The translations under genes and the position numbers were made by a program. A stretch of DNA of 64,000 bases, from positions 4,539,535 through 4,603,534 of the forward strand of contig NZ_CP054043.1 of assembly GCF_013282725.1 (NCBI RefSeq), in the 5' to 3' direction. The notes beneath the pieces are model-generated. The model was not told the DNA's origin and made no database searches. It saw only the letters and a list, made by a program, of their open reading frames with translations. The DNA is from Yersinia mollaretii ATCC 43969. Lineage in GTDB: Bacteria; Pseudomonadota; Gammaproteobacteria; Enterobacterales; Enterobacteriaceae. Of the stretch, positions 46,902 through 56,220 are shown in pieces. Each line of letters opens with the position of its first letter. Position 1 is the stretch's first letter.

Positions 46902-47294
46902 ATGAAAGACAACGTTCCCGATACCGATAACCACACAACTCCCCCCCATGAAGATGACATTCCTTCACCTGTATGGGGATTGCAGCGAGATATCACGCCG
47001 CGCCTGGGTGCCAGATTGGTGCAACAGGGCAACCATCTGCATTTTCTGTCTGACCGTGCCGGTTTTATCGGTACATTCTCCCCCGACACGGTACAGGCTC
47101 TTGAGGTGACATTTTCAGCACTGCTGACAAAACTGGAAGCACAATTACAGTCTGGTGCATTAGATCCGCGCCGTCAGCATTGCGTCACTGTGCAGCACGC
47201 CGGTTTTACCTGCGAAGCCGATACGCTGGGCAGTTTTGGCCATGTCTATATCGCGGTCTATCAGACCACACACCCAACCCGGCATAAACCGTAA
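46902..47294 (+). CDS. cbeA: CbeA/YeeU-family antitoxin
   Basis: A 130-residue protein aligning with CbeA (YeeU/YafW/YfjZ): PVWGLQRDITPRLGARLVQQG, LHFLSDRAGFIGTFS and FTCEADTLGSFGHVYIAVYQT. CbeA counters CbtA by stabilising FtsZ/MreB filaments rather than by binding toxin, a type IV pair. An N-terminal DUF-like extension (MKDNVPDTDNHTTPPHED) is longer than in E. coli. It follows cbtA by 79 bp. Confidence 0.88.
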   Translation: MKDNVPDTDNHTTPPHEDDIPSPVWGLQRDITPRLGARLVQQGNHLHFLSDRAGFIGTFSPDTVQALEVTFSALLTKLEAQLQSGALDPRRQHCVTVQHAGFTCEADTLGSFGHVYIAVYQTTHPTRHKP

Positions 47295-47369
47295 GCACTC
47301 ACTCACACCACACCAACCTTTATACCTGCCTGTGATGACGCGGGCATTTTGTTTTTAAGGAACCCAGCT

Positions 47370-48227
47370 ATGTCAATGGCATTGAATGCGGTTATTGAAC
47401 CCGATGTACTGACCGATCACACCGAAGTGATTTGCTCCACCAGTATTGAACGTATCGTCACCGGACGTAACACCGTGCTGACGCAGATTGAAGCCCTTAT
47501 TCACCAGCTTGAGGATATCTCGGCCATCACCAGCAGCATCGGCGGTGGAATAGCCAGAGACTGGGCCATGCGACAAGATTTCCGTTGCGGTTGCTGGCTG
47601 ATGGAAAAAGCGGAAACGGCCATGCCAGTGATCACCCGCAATCTCGATCGCGATATATGGCGAGATCTGATGAAGCGCTCCGGCATGCTGAGTTTGATGG
47701 ATGCCCAGGCGCGTGACCAGTGGTACAGAAACCTGGAAGGGGATACTATCCCAACCATCAGCGAAGAAAGCATTTACAGCACGTTCGAGCAGTTGCACCG
47801 TGATAAGGGTGAAGTGTTTGAACGGGGGGTGATCAACGTGTTCAAGTCACTTTCCTGGGACTACAAATCGAACCATCCCTGTAAATTTTGCAAGAAAGTC
47901 ATCGTCAACAGTTTGGTGAGTTACAACCAATGGGGATTTACGCTTAACCACAGTTACCGGCGGGATCAATTAGCGGATCTGGAAAGGATGTTGTTCCTGC
48001 TGGAGGGCAAGGCGATCCCGGATAATCGGAGGGATGTCACCGCTCGGCTGTATGAGCATATCAGCGCCCACCGGCAAAGGGCGGAAGTTTATGAAGATGA
48101 GTATTTTGCGATAAAATACTTCATGAAAGGATCGGCGCATCTGACATTTAAGAAACCGGCGTTGATGGACAAGATGAACGATATCATCGCCAAACATTAC
48201 CCAGGGGTACTGCCAGAACGGGTATAA
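47370..48227 (+). CDS. DUF4942-family island protein
   Basis: A 285-residue protein of the DUF4942 type found at the end of YeeUV-like blocks. It contains CKFCKKVIVNSLVSYNQWGF (Cys pair) and GVINVFKSLSWDYKSN in the middle, and a charged helical tail. The ATG 47370 (MSMALNAVIEPDV) follows AAGGAACCCAGCT; an earlier Met at 47349 is less well placed. No activity is known. It is the last gene before the right attachment region. Confidence 0.82.
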   Translation: MSMALNAVIEPDVLTDHTEVICSTSIERIVTGRNTVLTQIEALIHQLEDISAITSSIGGGIARDWAMRQDFRCGCWLMEKAETAMPVITRNLDRDIWRDLMKRSGMLSLMDAQARDQWYRNLEGDTIPTISEESIYSTFEQLHRDKGEVFERGVINVFKSLSWDYKSNHPCKFCKKVIVNSLVSYNQWGFTLNHSYRRDQLADLERMLFLLEGKAIPDNRRDVTARLYEHISAHRQRAEVYEDEYFAIKYFMKGSAHLTFKKPALMDKMNDIIAKHYPGVLPERV

Positions 48228-48334
48228 CCATATTCTCAGAGCCAGACGAGCTACCGGGCTGATGAGCACTTAAATCATGTTAGCCCTTATCCTACCTCTC
48301 TTCTATTTCCCCTCAAAAAGGGGTGAAAAAACTT

Positions 48335-48355
48335 TTAGGCACCTAAATAGGCACC
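48335..48355. repeat. Integrase arm-type repeats, right end
   Basis: TTAGGCACCT at 48335-48344 and ATAGGCACC at 48347-48355 repeat the motif seen before the integrase (26353-26405). Their position inside the right end of the island fits arm sites for attR. Confidence 0.65.
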
Positions 48356-48415
48356 AGCGAAAAGTTGAACTAGAAGCTACCTAATTAAATTCAATGAGTT
48401 ACATATCCAATTCAG

Positions 48416-48435
48416 ACTCCCCCAGCCCACCAAAT
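48416..48435 (+). other. attR-like copy of the ssrA 3' end
   Basis: ACTCCCCCAGCCCACCAAAT differs from the ssrA end (CCCCCAGCTCCACCAAAT) by one deletion and a few changes upstream. This imperfect repeat is the right boundary of the island. The mismatches imply that this end is an old copy, or derives from a second element. Confidence 0.65.
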
Positions 48436-48476
48436 GTTAAACCGGTTATTACCAGATAAGTCCGGTGAAGTACAGA

Positions 48477-48512
48477 AAGCCCGCATCCCGCCTAGGTTTG
48501 CGGGCTTTTTTG
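48477..48512 (+). terminator. Second ssrA-like terminator beyond attR
   Basis: AAGCCCGCA ... TGCGGGCTTTTTTG repeats the stem sequence of the ssrA terminator at 26266. The two surrounding regions also share ACCAGA and AGAAAGCCCGCAT-type blocks, so this looks like the equivalent flank of an older element. Confidence 0.75.
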
Positions 48513-48553
48513 TGTCTGTAGTCGTCCAAGGAGATCCGGCTGAAGCCAGAGAC

Positions 48554-48597
48554 AATTGGTATACGCTAAGATAGATACCAATGGACGTATACCAATT
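48554..48597. repeat. Repeat array before the decayed integrase
   Basis: AATTGGTATACG (48554-48565), GATACCAAT (48574-48582) and CGTATACCAATT (48586-48597) are mutually inverted copies of one motif. The layout copies the arm-type site arrangement of the intact integrase but with a different sequence, so they would suit a different integrase specificity. Confidence 0.6.
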
Positions 48598-48613
48598 AAG
48601 GGAAGAACCATAC

Positions 48614-49131
48614 ATACCAAGGACTACACGACCCCTAACCCACACCGAAGTACAAAAAGCTAAAACCCTCGAAAAAACCTAACCCTCCATGATGATGATG
48701 GCTTATTTTTGTTAGTCAAAACCATCGGCAAGAAAATTTGACGTTTCCATTACCAGTTTCCCAATAGCCCCAAACGCACCATGATCAGCCTCGGCGCTTA
48801 CCCTGCTCTATCCCTCGTAGATGCCAGAGAGATGCGAGCCGAGAAATGGATAGTGAAGAGGCAGAAAAGCGCCAAATAGCTCAGGAAAGTATTTTCGTTA
48901 ACGTCGATCGTAAATTGGTTTGAGTTGAAAGAAAGCCACGTTAGTGCAGCCTATGCGAAAGATATTTGGCATTCTATTGAAAAAGACATCTTACCTAGCA
49001 TCGAAAATATTCCCATCCAAGAACTTAAAGCACGAACTCTGATTCAAGTATTAGAGCCAATCAAAGCTCGTGGGGCATTAGAGACGGTCAGGCGATTGTT
49101 AGACGAGCATATAATCGCTCTACTTATTTGA
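48614..49131 (+). pseudogene. Decayed tyrosine integrase of a second, older island
   Basis: Starting with ATA instead of ATG at 48614, the frame reads IPRTTRPLTHTEVQKAKTLEK then stops; a frameshifted continuation gives LHDDDGLFLLVKTIGKKI, ISLGAYPALSLVDAREMRAEK and, from about 48925, KESHVSAAYAKDIWHSIEK and IKARGALETVRRL. These blocks line up with residues about 1-175 of the intact integrase. Several stops and shifts break it, and the catalytic domain is missing. It marks a tandem remnant at the same ssrA locus. Confidence 0.85.
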
Positions 49132-49381
49132 GCAGCGTAAAGAGTTAATTGGAGTGCTCCCACCACTACAGCCACTCTCCGCAGGATCACAAAAGCCTAC
49201 TCTAGCTATCCCTCCCCAAATACACGCACAAAACTGAAAACCCTCTCTGCTAGGCTGAAAGATTCAACTCAAATGTATTAACTAAAATCTGAGCTAATAC
49301 ATATTATCTAATATTAAAAATCATTTAACTTCTTGAATGAAAATGAACAAAAATCAATAACTATTGCCGTAAAAAACAACA
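49132..49381. other. AT-rich spacer without gene
   Basis: 250 bp between the integrase remnant and the exported-protein gene. AT-rich, with no ORF or hairpin of note. Confidence 0.5.
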
Positions 49382-50245
49382 TCAATAAACATAATTATAT
49401 TTTACATCTGCAAGGTGATTGTAAACATGCTCCCCCTCGCCTTTATCATCTTTAATTAAAATTGAGATATTTTGTTTGGCATTAGTGCATCTCCCGAATT
49501 TATTCCAGTCTTTACAAGTTGTAATCGTTGTTTCTGTGGTAAAGAATTTTTGAACATTTTTGCTACCTAACTCTCTGTTATCACTCCCATAAGTAAACTC
49601 TTCTGTTGTTGAACCAGATGAGGTTTGTATTAAACGATTCTGAGAGTCATAATTAAATACTGTATTGACATTGTCATTTTTCAGTGTGCTAACTCGATTT
49701 GATTCGGATAGTCTCCCTTTGTCATCAATTAAAAACGTTGTTACTGCTCGACCTGATTCATGATTCTTTCCGACAATAATATTGGAGGCGTCTTCAGCTT
49801 TATTTATTTCCCCATTACTGCCCGTCAGAAATTCCCCACTCATTTTCTGTATCATCAGATTTCTTGTAGCACCTCCTTGTTCAAGGAGGTACATTTTAAA
49901 TGTCATGTTGTAATCCCAGCTTTTATTATTTTTATCCATAGCGATATCAAATTGGGTTACTAAAACATTGTCTTTATTTCGTGATTTAATTGTTCTATTA
50001 CTACGGAATTTCAACAGTGCACCACAATCATCAAATTCTACGTATGCGTTATTATTTATATAATCATCTTTACTTACTATATGTACACTGCTTTTTTTTA
50101 GAGAATCGTTAAATGATTGCTCTTGAACTAAGATAAAATTGTTAAAAGCATTGGTGGATACCATATCCTTGGAGCAGACTTTCTCACTTGAATGCACATT
50201 AGATGAAAAAATAAACACCAGACATAACAGCAATGATTTTTCCAA
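49382..50245 (-). CDS. Orphan exported protein with YD-like repeat
   Basis: A 287-residue protein with a signal peptide (MEKSLLLCLVFIFSSNVHSS, cleavage about residue 20) and one free Cys after it. Residues about 195-225 read FNYDSQNRLIQTSSGSTTEEFTYGSDNREL, a YD-type pattern seen in Rhs-like proteins, but with no further toxin features. C-terminal Cys residues lie in TTCKDWNKFGRCTN. Asn- and Lys-rich, low GC, no neighbours in an operon. Function unknown; possible acquired cargo of the older island. Confidence 0.65.
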   Translation of the reverse strand: MEKSLLLCLVFIFSSNVHSSEKVCSKDMVSTNAFNNFILVQEQSFNDSLKKSSVHIVSKDDYINNNAYVEFDDCGALLKFRSNRTIKSRNKDNVLVTQFDIAMDKNNKSWDYNMTFKMYLLEQGGATRNLMIQKMSGEFLTGSNGEINKAEDASNIIVGKNHESGRAVTTFLIDDKGRLSESNRVSTLKNDNVNTVFNYDSQNRLIQTSSGSTTEEFTYGSDNRELGSKNVQKFFTTETTITTCKDWNKFGRCTNAKQNISILIKDDKGEGEHVYNHLADVKYNYVY

Positions 50246-50327
50246 AACTTATATTCCCTATAATGCAATAAGTCGCTGTCGTGTAATAATTATACATAAC
50301 TATTGTAACTTACTACAACACAGTTGA

Positions 50328-50519
50328 TTGGTGCCAACCTCAGCCCGCTGGGTATTTGTCTGGGGTTATCATTCCGGTTGTTGGCTTGTCCATGATTGGC
50401 TGGTTCTGGCTTTCGCCCAGATGTTTGGCCCGACGGTGGGTAAAATCATCATGGCGCTGATAGCCATGTCTTGCTGCGGTTCCCTGCCGGGCTGGCAATT
50501 CACCATAATTACCCAATAA
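50328..50519 (+). pseudogene. Fragment of a PotE/CadB-type antiporter gene
   Basis: A 63-codon frame whose second half, LAFAQMFGPTVGKIIMALIAMSCCGSLPGWQFTI, matches an internal membrane segment of PotE-type putrescine/ornithine (and related CadB) antiporters. There is no start of the normal gene and the frame ends in ITQ, so only a central slice survives. Stands alone between the island remnant and chbG. Confidence 0.65.
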
Positions 50520-50547
50520 ATGGTCATTCGGTAATAAGGTTTATCTT

Positions 50548-51309
50548 TCAACAATCCAAATAGGACCCCAATCGATAACCACGCAGCTCAATCGCCTGCT
50601 TTAATGTCGGCGACGTCAGTACATCTAGCTCGGTCAGTCGGGGATAGCAGTAGCCGCTGGTCATCAAAATTTTATCCACAAAAGCAGGATGGCACATCAC
50701 TTCCAACGAGCTAACCCCCTGTTGGTCAGCCTGATCCAGCCGCTGTAAAAATATCTGTTCCGATAGCGTCTCACCATAAAAACCCGCATCAAACCACTCG
50801 GTCGTTCGTGGTTCATTGAGCGGGATACCTTGCTGTTGCGCTTCGTGGCGGTCAATACGCAACGCGAGTGATTTTTCGCGAGCGAAAGCTTCAACCAGCG
50901 GATAGATCTGCGGCAACATATGCACGTGGTGATGACTGTCGATATGTGTCGGCGAGCGACCAAAAATAGCAACAAATTGCTCAAACTGAGCAGCCAACTC
51001 TTGCGCAATTTCGCCCAAATTGAGTGCGCCAGCTTCGGCTCGTTGCCACAACCCCTTGCCCAGTAGCCCATTGGCATCAACCAAGGAGGGCATCGCGGTT
51101 AATGGCCGCCCGTAGGTCAACACAAAATGCATCCCAACTGGCAGTGCTGGATTCTGCTGGCTTAATTCTGCCGCGTGATGAATATCCGCACAGTTCATCA
51201 TCGCCGTAGTCGATGAGACAATACCATGGCGGAATGCTTCAATGATTCCATAACTTTGGCCTTTGCATAGACCAAAATCATCCGCATTAACAATAAGTAA
51301 CTTTTCCAC
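50548..51309 (-). CDS. chbG: Chitin disaccharide/chitooligosaccharide deacetylase
   Basis: ChbG removes an N-acetyl group from chitobiose 6-phosphate so that it can be cleaved and can act as inducer for ChbR. The 253-residue YdjC-type protein has [19 protein letters not shown] (Asp-Asp metal site, about 4-22), [15 protein letters not shown] (about 120-133) and MCHPAFVD (about 210). Last gene of the chb operon, separated from chbR by 47 bp. Confidence 0.94.
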   Translation of the reverse strand: MEKLLIVNADDFGLCKGQSYGIIEAFRHGIVSSTTAMMNCADIHHAAELSQQNPALPVGMHFVLTYGRPLTAMPSLVDANGLLGKGLWQRAEAGALNLGEIAQELAAQFEQFVAIFGRSPTHIDSHHHVHMLPQIYPLVEAFAREKSLALRIDRHEAQQQGIPLNEPRTTEWFDAGFYGETLSEQIFLQRLDQADQQGVSSLEVMCHPAFVDKILMTSGYCYPRLTELDVLTSPTLKQAIELRGYRLGSYLDC

Positions 51310-51356
51310 TGAGAGTGCCTTCTAAGCTATTCCGGCAGGCAGTATCTGACCGGAAA

Positions 51357-52187
51357 CTAATCGGATAATCCCTCTCTGACGCAGTTGAATTTCTTGCGGT
51401 AGTTGCCGGGCGTAAAAGAGGTCAGTTTTTTGAAGTTTTTAATAAATAAGGTGGTATCACTGTAACCTGCGTCAAAGGCAATGTCTGAGACTAAGTAATT
51501 CGTCACTTCGAGTTGGGTTTTAGCAAAATTGATTCTTATTTCATTGATAATTTGCATCGGCGTTTTTTGATAATAACGTCGCGTCGCACGGGTTAGGTAC
51601 TCTTGCGTTTTGCCCGAAAGCTCAATCATATTCACCAAGGCTTTTTCACCAAACATCGTTTTATCGTGCATTTTGTCGATGCTGGTTTTCAGCCAAAGCG
51701 GAATATCGTCATTGGCCTCACTCTCTTTATAGTGGCTGATGCGGTTGGTAACATAAAATGTCAGCAGCTCGACCAATTCAGTTAGTTCATCTTCCCTGAA
51801 GTGTGGTGCAGAAATGGCTGATTCAATATAAGAGAGGAAATCTCCTTTTAGGCGATAAGCTTGCGAGGCCACAATAGGCCGTGATAACAGATGGAAGTAG
51901 TGCTCTTCAAAGAAGGATTTACTGATACCAACGTTTAATATACGCGTCGCACCAAATTCATAAGCGCTTTTATGATGAGAACCAATGGGAATAAAAACAA
52001 CATCACCGCGTTCTAAGAAGACTCGCTTACCATTAATTTCCTGATAACACATCCCGGTAAGTATCAGGGTATATTCATAATAATCGTGCTGGTGTAGGCC
52101 GGTTGCACTTTCCGTTTTGTTATAGATAAACAGATGGAACTCTTTTCCGTTAAAAAAGTCTTTTTGACGTACTAACCTGACTTCCAT
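51357..52187 (-). CDS. chbR: AraC-family regulator ChbR
   Basis: ChbR both represses and, with inducer and CRP, activates the chb operon. The 276-residue protein has an N-terminal cupin-type domain ([30 protein letters not shown]) and a C-terminal pair of AraC helix-turn-helix motifs ([38 protein letters not shown]). The Met after AAGGTAAATAAG at 52187 is chosen; 12 codons upstream another Met is possible. It aligns closely with E. coli ChbR ([19 protein letters not shown]). Confidence 0.92.
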   Translation of the reverse strand: MEVRLVRQKDFFNGKEFHLFIYNKTESATGLHQHDYYEYTLILTGMCYQEINGKRVFLERGDVVFIPIGSHHKSAYEFGATRILNVGISKSFFEEHYFHLLSRPIVASQAYRLKGDFLSYIESAISAPHFREDELTELVELLTFYVTNRISHYKESEANDDIPLWLKTSIDKMHDKTMFGEKALVNMIELSGKTQEYLTRATRRYYQKTPMQIINEIRINFAKTQLEVTNYLVSDIAFDAGYSDTTLFIKNFKKLTSFTPGNYRKKFNCVREGLSD

Positions 52188-52238
52188 CTTATTTACCTTC
52201 ACTCTATCGTTCGAAATAGCCAACAGATTTTACCCATT

Positions 52239-52586
52239 TCATCTTAACTTTTGATGTAATTCAATCAGCTCAGTAATTAACTCTCTGGCCAACATCGCGT
52301 TCATTAAGTGATCCTGGGCATGTACCAAAACCAGTGTGACTTTGGTTTTCCCCTCACCTTGATCAGACTCAATGAGTTTGGTCTGAACCAGATGCGCCTC
52401 ATTCAGCGCTAGCCGAGATTGCCCCATCAACTCCTCTGCTTGGGAGAAGTCACCATTTTTAGCCTGCTTCAACGCCTTATAAGCCAGGCTCCGAGCTTGC
52501 CCCGCGTTAATAATCAACCCCATGATCACATCTTCCATTTCATCTGTGGGTTGCACATCATCAACGATTTTATCTAAATCAAACAT
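52239..52586 (-). CDS. chbA: PTS N,N'-diacetylchitobiose EIIA component
   Basis: ChbA is the 115-residue EIIA of the lactose/chitobiose PTS family, phosphorylated by HPr and passing phosphate to ChbB. The phosphorylation site is the His of VLVHAQDHLMNAM (about residue 88). It has the all-helical trimer pattern of the family. In this operon it lies between the 6-phospho-beta-glucosidase gene and chbR, overlapping neither. Confidence 0.95.
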   Translation of the reverse strand: MFDLDKIVDDVQPTDEMEDVIMGLIINAGQARSLAYKALKQAKNGDFSQAEELMGQSRLALNEAHLVQTKLIESDQGEGKTKVTLVLVHAQDHLMNAMLARELITELIELHQKLR

Positions 52587-52598
52587 ACTGTTGCTCCG

Positions 52599-53984
52599 TT
52601 AATTAAAACCTTTTTGCTTTGCGACATCCGCAAACCAATGGCCACTCTTCTTGATGACCCGCGTTTGATCCGCGAGATTCAACCGAACAAATCCATAACG
52701 ATTTTTGTAAGCATTGAGCCAAGACCAGCAATCAATAAAGGTCCATAAGTGATAGCCTTTGCAGTTGCTGCCCTCTTGTAATGCTTGATGCAGCCATTTT
52801 AAGTGGTCTCGAATAAACTCAATCCGATATTCATCATCGACCTGACCGGATGTAGTGATAAATTGCTCTTCACCTTCAACTCCCATGCCATTCTCCGAGA
52901 TATAACACGGAATATTGCCATAATTTATTCTCAGGTTGGTCAGGATGTCATACAACCCTTTTTCATAGATCTCCCAGCCGCGATGCGGGTTGATTTTTCT
53001 CCCCGGCATCGAATAGAAACTAAATAAGTCTTCCGGCGTATTCACCTGCCCCTGAGGAGTTGGATTCTCTTTCGCCTGCACCCTTCTTGGCTGGTAATAG
53101 TTAACCCCCAACAAATCGATGACGCCACTCGCAATTAGCTCACAATCACCTGATTCAATCGCGGGCAGCAGATCGTGATCACGTAATAACCGGATCAGTT
53201 CATCAGGGTAAGCCCCTTTCGTGACGGGATCGAGGAAACTGCGGTTAAGCAGCAAATCGGCGTGGTTGGCGGCAACGAGGTCTGCTGGGTGGTCGGATCG
53301 AGGATAGGTCGGCGTAAGATTCAAAATGATCCCAATCTCACCGCCCTGCTTCAGTTCCCGGTAATTTTCTACCACTTTGGCATGTGCCAATACACAATGG
53401 TAGGCCACGGTCACCGCGCGTTTGAAATCGACCACACAAGGGTAATGTTGGTCGCCTAAATAGCCTGCCTCGACCGGAACAATCGGCTCATTGAAAGTGA
53501 ACCACTGTTTTACCCGGTCACCAAATAGGGTAAAGCAGATGTTGGCATAACGGACATAAGCATCAACAACAGCACGGCTTTCCCAGCCTCCTCTCTCCTG
53601 CATACACAGTGGCATATCAAAATGATAGAGATTGATAAATGGCGTGATGCCATTCGCCAATAAGTTATCGATCATCGAATTATAAAAGGTGACGGCGTTG
53701 GGGTTAAGCTCACCGTCCCCACTTGGGATCAGTCTCGACCATGAAATCGATGTCCTGAACGTGTTATGCCCCAGTTGCTTTAGCAGCAAGATATCCTGCT
53801 GATAATTATCGTAAAAGGTGGAGGTGTTTTCTGGGCCAATCTGACCATGAAAACGTTCTGGTTCAATCTCATACCAATAGTCGAAGATATTCTTGCTCTT
53901 GCCATCCTGCAATGACGCCCCTTCAGATTGGGTTGCAGAGGTAGCACTACCCCACCAAAAATCATCGGGAAATTGATATTTCAT
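52599..53984 (-). CDS. 6-phospho-beta-glucosidase, glycoside hydrolase family 1
   Basis: A 461-residue GH1 enzyme with acid/base TFNEP (about 164-168) and nucleophile ISENG (about 363-367), and the phosphate-binding C-terminal KKSGHWFADV region. It cleaves the 6-phosphorylated beta-glucoside delivered by the EII components. In E. coli the chb operon uses the GH4 enzyme ChbF at this position, so the substrate here is likely cellobiose- or aryl-glucoside-6-phosphate rather than, or in addition to, chitobiose-6-phosphate. It precedes chbA by 12 bp. Confidence 0.93.
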   Translation of the reverse strand: MKYQFPDDFWWGSATSATQSEGASLQDGKSKNIFDYWYEIEPERFHGQIGPENTSTFYDNYQQDILLLKQLGHNTFRTSISWSRLIPSGDGELNPNAVTFYNSMIDNLLANGITPFINLYHFDMPLCMQERGGWESRAVVDAYVRYANICFTLFGDRVKQWFTFNEPIVPVEAGYLGDQHYPCVVDFKRAVTVAYHCVLAHAKVVENYRELKQGGEIGIILNLTPTYPRSDHPADLVAANHADLLLNRSFLDPVTKGAYPDELIRLLRDHDLLPAIESGDCELIASGVIDLLGVNYYQPRRVQAKENPTPQGQVNTPEDLFSFYSMPGRKINPHRGWEIYEKGLYDILTNLRINYGNIPCYISENGMGVEGEEQFITTSGQVDDEYRIEFIRDHLKWLHQALQEGSNCKGYHLWTFIDCWSWLNAYKNRYGFVRLNLADQTRVIKKSGHWFADVAKQKGFN

Positions 53985-54022
53985 TCCAGCCTCCAGGCCA
54001 CTACGCTAAAACAGGGTATTGA

Positions 54023-55384
54023 TTAAAACTTCAAACTATCGGCAATCTCTTCTTCACTCTCAACCTGACGATCAATTTCGCTCTGCGCCTTATTAGCAAT
54101 AATCACGAACGGTAGATACATCAGTGTGGCAACACCTAAGTTGAACAAGCTTAATAACATCGCGGCAATACTGCCGTTGGTATTAAAGAATGCCCCTAAC
54201 CCGACCGGCATGGTCCACGGCGCAATATTGGTGATGGGCGGAATAAAGCCAGTGTAATAAGCAATTGAAGTGATGATAGCCAAGACCGGTTGTACCAGAA
54301 TAAATGGAATAAAGAACAGCGGGTTCATAATGACCGGCAAGCCAAACAGAATAGGTTCGTTAATTTGGAAAATACTCGCCGGTGCACCCAATTTTGCCAC
54401 CTGACGATAATCCTCACGGCGAGAGCCGATAAATATAGCAATAACCAGTCCTAGAGTTGCCCCGGTTCCGCCCAAGAAGATATAAGAATCAACAAAAGGT
54501 TTGGCCCACATATGGAACTCTTTGCCCGCAGCCAATGCAGCGGCGACTGAACCATATTGGGTATAAGTTGCCACGTTTTCTAAGGCAAACGGCATCATGA
54601 TGCCACTTTCCAGCGCAGATAATGCCATTGCGCCGTGTATCCCGAAGAACCACAACAGCGAAGAGCACATGACATACACCCAACCCACCACACTGCCCAT
54701 TTTCGACAGCGGTGCTGAGATGCTATCCATAATGATTTGGTGGAAGTTAGTGCCATATAACCCGAGGGTATAGGCCAGTACGCCCATAATGGAAAGAATA
54801 ACAAAGCCCGGAATCAAGGCCGAGAAGGAGCGAGAAACGGATGTTGGCACACTGTCCGGTAAGCGGATGATCCAGTTGCGCCGAGTAATGAAAGTAAAGA
54901 CTTCGGCAACCACTAAACCGATAATAATACCGGAAATTATATTCGCGCCGCCCAGCCAATTGGCTCCCACCGCATAGGCCTCACCCACGCTGTACGGGGT
55001 TACCGTCATAAAAGCCGCGATAGCCAATAATGCAGCGGCCAGAGGATCGACTCTCTTCTCTTCAGCCAAGGCCATACTGATAAAGAATGGCGTCATTAAC
55101 GACATGATGCCCAGAGTACCGTTATAAACATTGCCACCGATGGCTTTCAACCCATTGAGCGTGGCAATAGTATCAGCATCTAATCGCACCCCCATCGAGA
55201 AGAAGAAGGATCCCTCACCAAAACTTAGGAATACGTTATTGATAAGAACAAACATCGCCCCGGTCAGGGTTAATGGCATCAGCCGGATAAATCCGTTCTT
55301 GATGGCATTAATATGTTGCTGTCTGCCAATCTTAATCGCAAAAGGCAAAATAGCCTTTTCCAGAGAATTAATAAATGCGCTCAC
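54023..55384 (-). CDS. chbC: PTS chitobiose/cellobiose EIIC permease
   Basis: ChbC is the 453-residue membrane channel of the chitobiose PTS (EIIC, about 10 helices) that imports and phosphorylates beta-1,4-disaccharides. The family features [21 protein letters not shown] (about 342-362) and [15 protein letters not shown] near the C-terminus are visible. It lies 10 bp after chbB and 38 bp before the glucosidase gene. Confidence 0.95.
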   Translation of the reverse strand: MSAFINSLEKAILPFAIKIGRQQHINAIKNGFIRLMPLTLTGAMFVLINNVFLSFGEGSFFFSMGVRLDADTIATLNGLKAIGGNVYNGTLGIMSLMTPFFISMALAEEKRVDPLAAALLAIAAFMTVTPYSVGEAYAVGANWLGGANIISGIIIGLVVAEVFTFITRRNWIIRLPDSVPTSVSRSFSALIPGFVILSIMGVLAYTLGLYGTNFHQIIMDSISAPLSKMGSVVGWVYVMCSSLLWFFGIHGAMALSALESGIMMPFALENVATYTQYGSVAAALAAGKEFHMWAKPFVDSYIFLGGTGATLGLVIAIFIGSRREDYRQVAKLGAPASIFQINEPILFGLPVIMNPLFFIPFILVQPVLAIITSIAYYTGFIPPITNIAPWTMPVGLGAFFNTNGSIAAMLLSLFNLGVATLMYLPFVIIANKAQSEIDRQVESEEEIADSLKF

Positions 55385-55394
55385 AGTGCACCCC

Positions 55395-55712
55395 TTATTG
55401 TTTTGCTTTTTTTATTGCGGCTACGGCTGCTTTTAATACCCCTAAACCATCAACCTTGCCGTAGAGGAGCGCATCGATCACTTCAACTGGCTTATTGGGG
55501 AACATTTTGGTCACTTCGGGCAACATATAAGCAATTTGCGGCCCTAGCAGGATCACATCTGCTTGAGCACCATGTTCTGCCGCCAGTGCTTCCGGGTAAG
55601 CATTGATGATGACTGGCACCTCATACTTCTCTGCTTGTACTTTCATTTTGGAAACCAGTAGCGAGGTGGACATACCGGCAGAGCAAAATAGATAAATTTT
55701 TTTCTTTTCCAT
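55395..55712 (-). CDS. chbB: PTS chitobiose EIIB component
   Basis: ChbB is the EIIB of the chitobiose PTS, with the phosphorylated Cys in [13 protein letters not shown] (about residue 10). The 105-residue protein starts at MEKKKIYLF (55712); a GTG three codons upstream lacks a better ribosome site. It heads the chbB-chbC-glucosidase-chbA-chbR-chbG unit. Confidence 0.95.
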   Translation of the reverse strand: MEKKKIYLFCSAGMSTSLLVSKMKVQAEKYEVPVIINAYPEALAAEHGAQADVILLGPQIAYMLPEVTKMFPNKPVEVIDALLYGKVDGLGVLKAAVAAIKKAKQ

Positions 55713-56162
55713 ACCCAACACCTTTTGATGTTCAAAAGAAACAGGTTATTTATATGCCAGTGCAATGGTGAATTCCCTTTATCTGTACTTTATCGTGCCC
55801 CTTGCCCAGCCCATTGTTTCTGGTTGTCGGCAGTATACGGCGTTGATAGCCAAGCCAGTAATTCACCTATAGCTATAATCGTCTCTAATTGACTTTTGAT
55901 ATTGATGCCCTTCACATTTCTAAGCGATTACAATGTGATGGTCATCGCAAAATGGCTATTTTTTTGCTCGGCGAATTAAGTTTAATTCATTTGTATTTCA
56001 TATGGTTAATTTTATTCTAGGATAGCAGCAGAACAAATGCAGTCATAAAAACAGATTGAAACGGATGACGGGATAAATTAGGGATTCTTATCGGTTGCAA
56101 AAATTGTCTGATACAGAGAAAACGTAGTGAAAATAAGAATGGTGCAGTCAATCTCAGTTTAG
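55713..56162. promoter_or_regulatory. chb operon promoter region with CRP site
   Basis: TGTGATGGTCATCGCA at 55934-55949 fits the CRP consensus TGTGA-N6-TCACA in nine of ten bases of the half-sites. It lies 222 bp upstream of the chbB start, a position that suits activation with ChbR. The rest of the 450-bp gap has AT-rich stretches but no gene. NagC-type sites could not be named with confidence. Confidence 0.65.
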
Positions 56163-56206
56163 CCCAAAAAAGCGAAAAACGTGGCTCGAAAGAAGTTCGG
56201 GCCACG
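56163..56206 (-). terminator. Intrinsic terminator after the glutathione S-transferase gene
   Basis: On the reverse strand CGTGGC and GCCACG arms form a stem with an inner CGAA/TTCG pair, followed by TTTTTCGCTTTTTT. It lies 15 bp after the gst stop, before the chb promoter region. Confidence 0.85.
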
Positions 56207-56220
56207 CCTGTCGGCACGAT

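Noticed and set aside
48554-48597. UxuR/ExuR-type operator for a lost sugar-acid gene
   Set aside because: The TTGGTATAC motifs resemble such operators, but their spacing before the decayed integrase fits integrase arm sites better; kept as a lower alternative.
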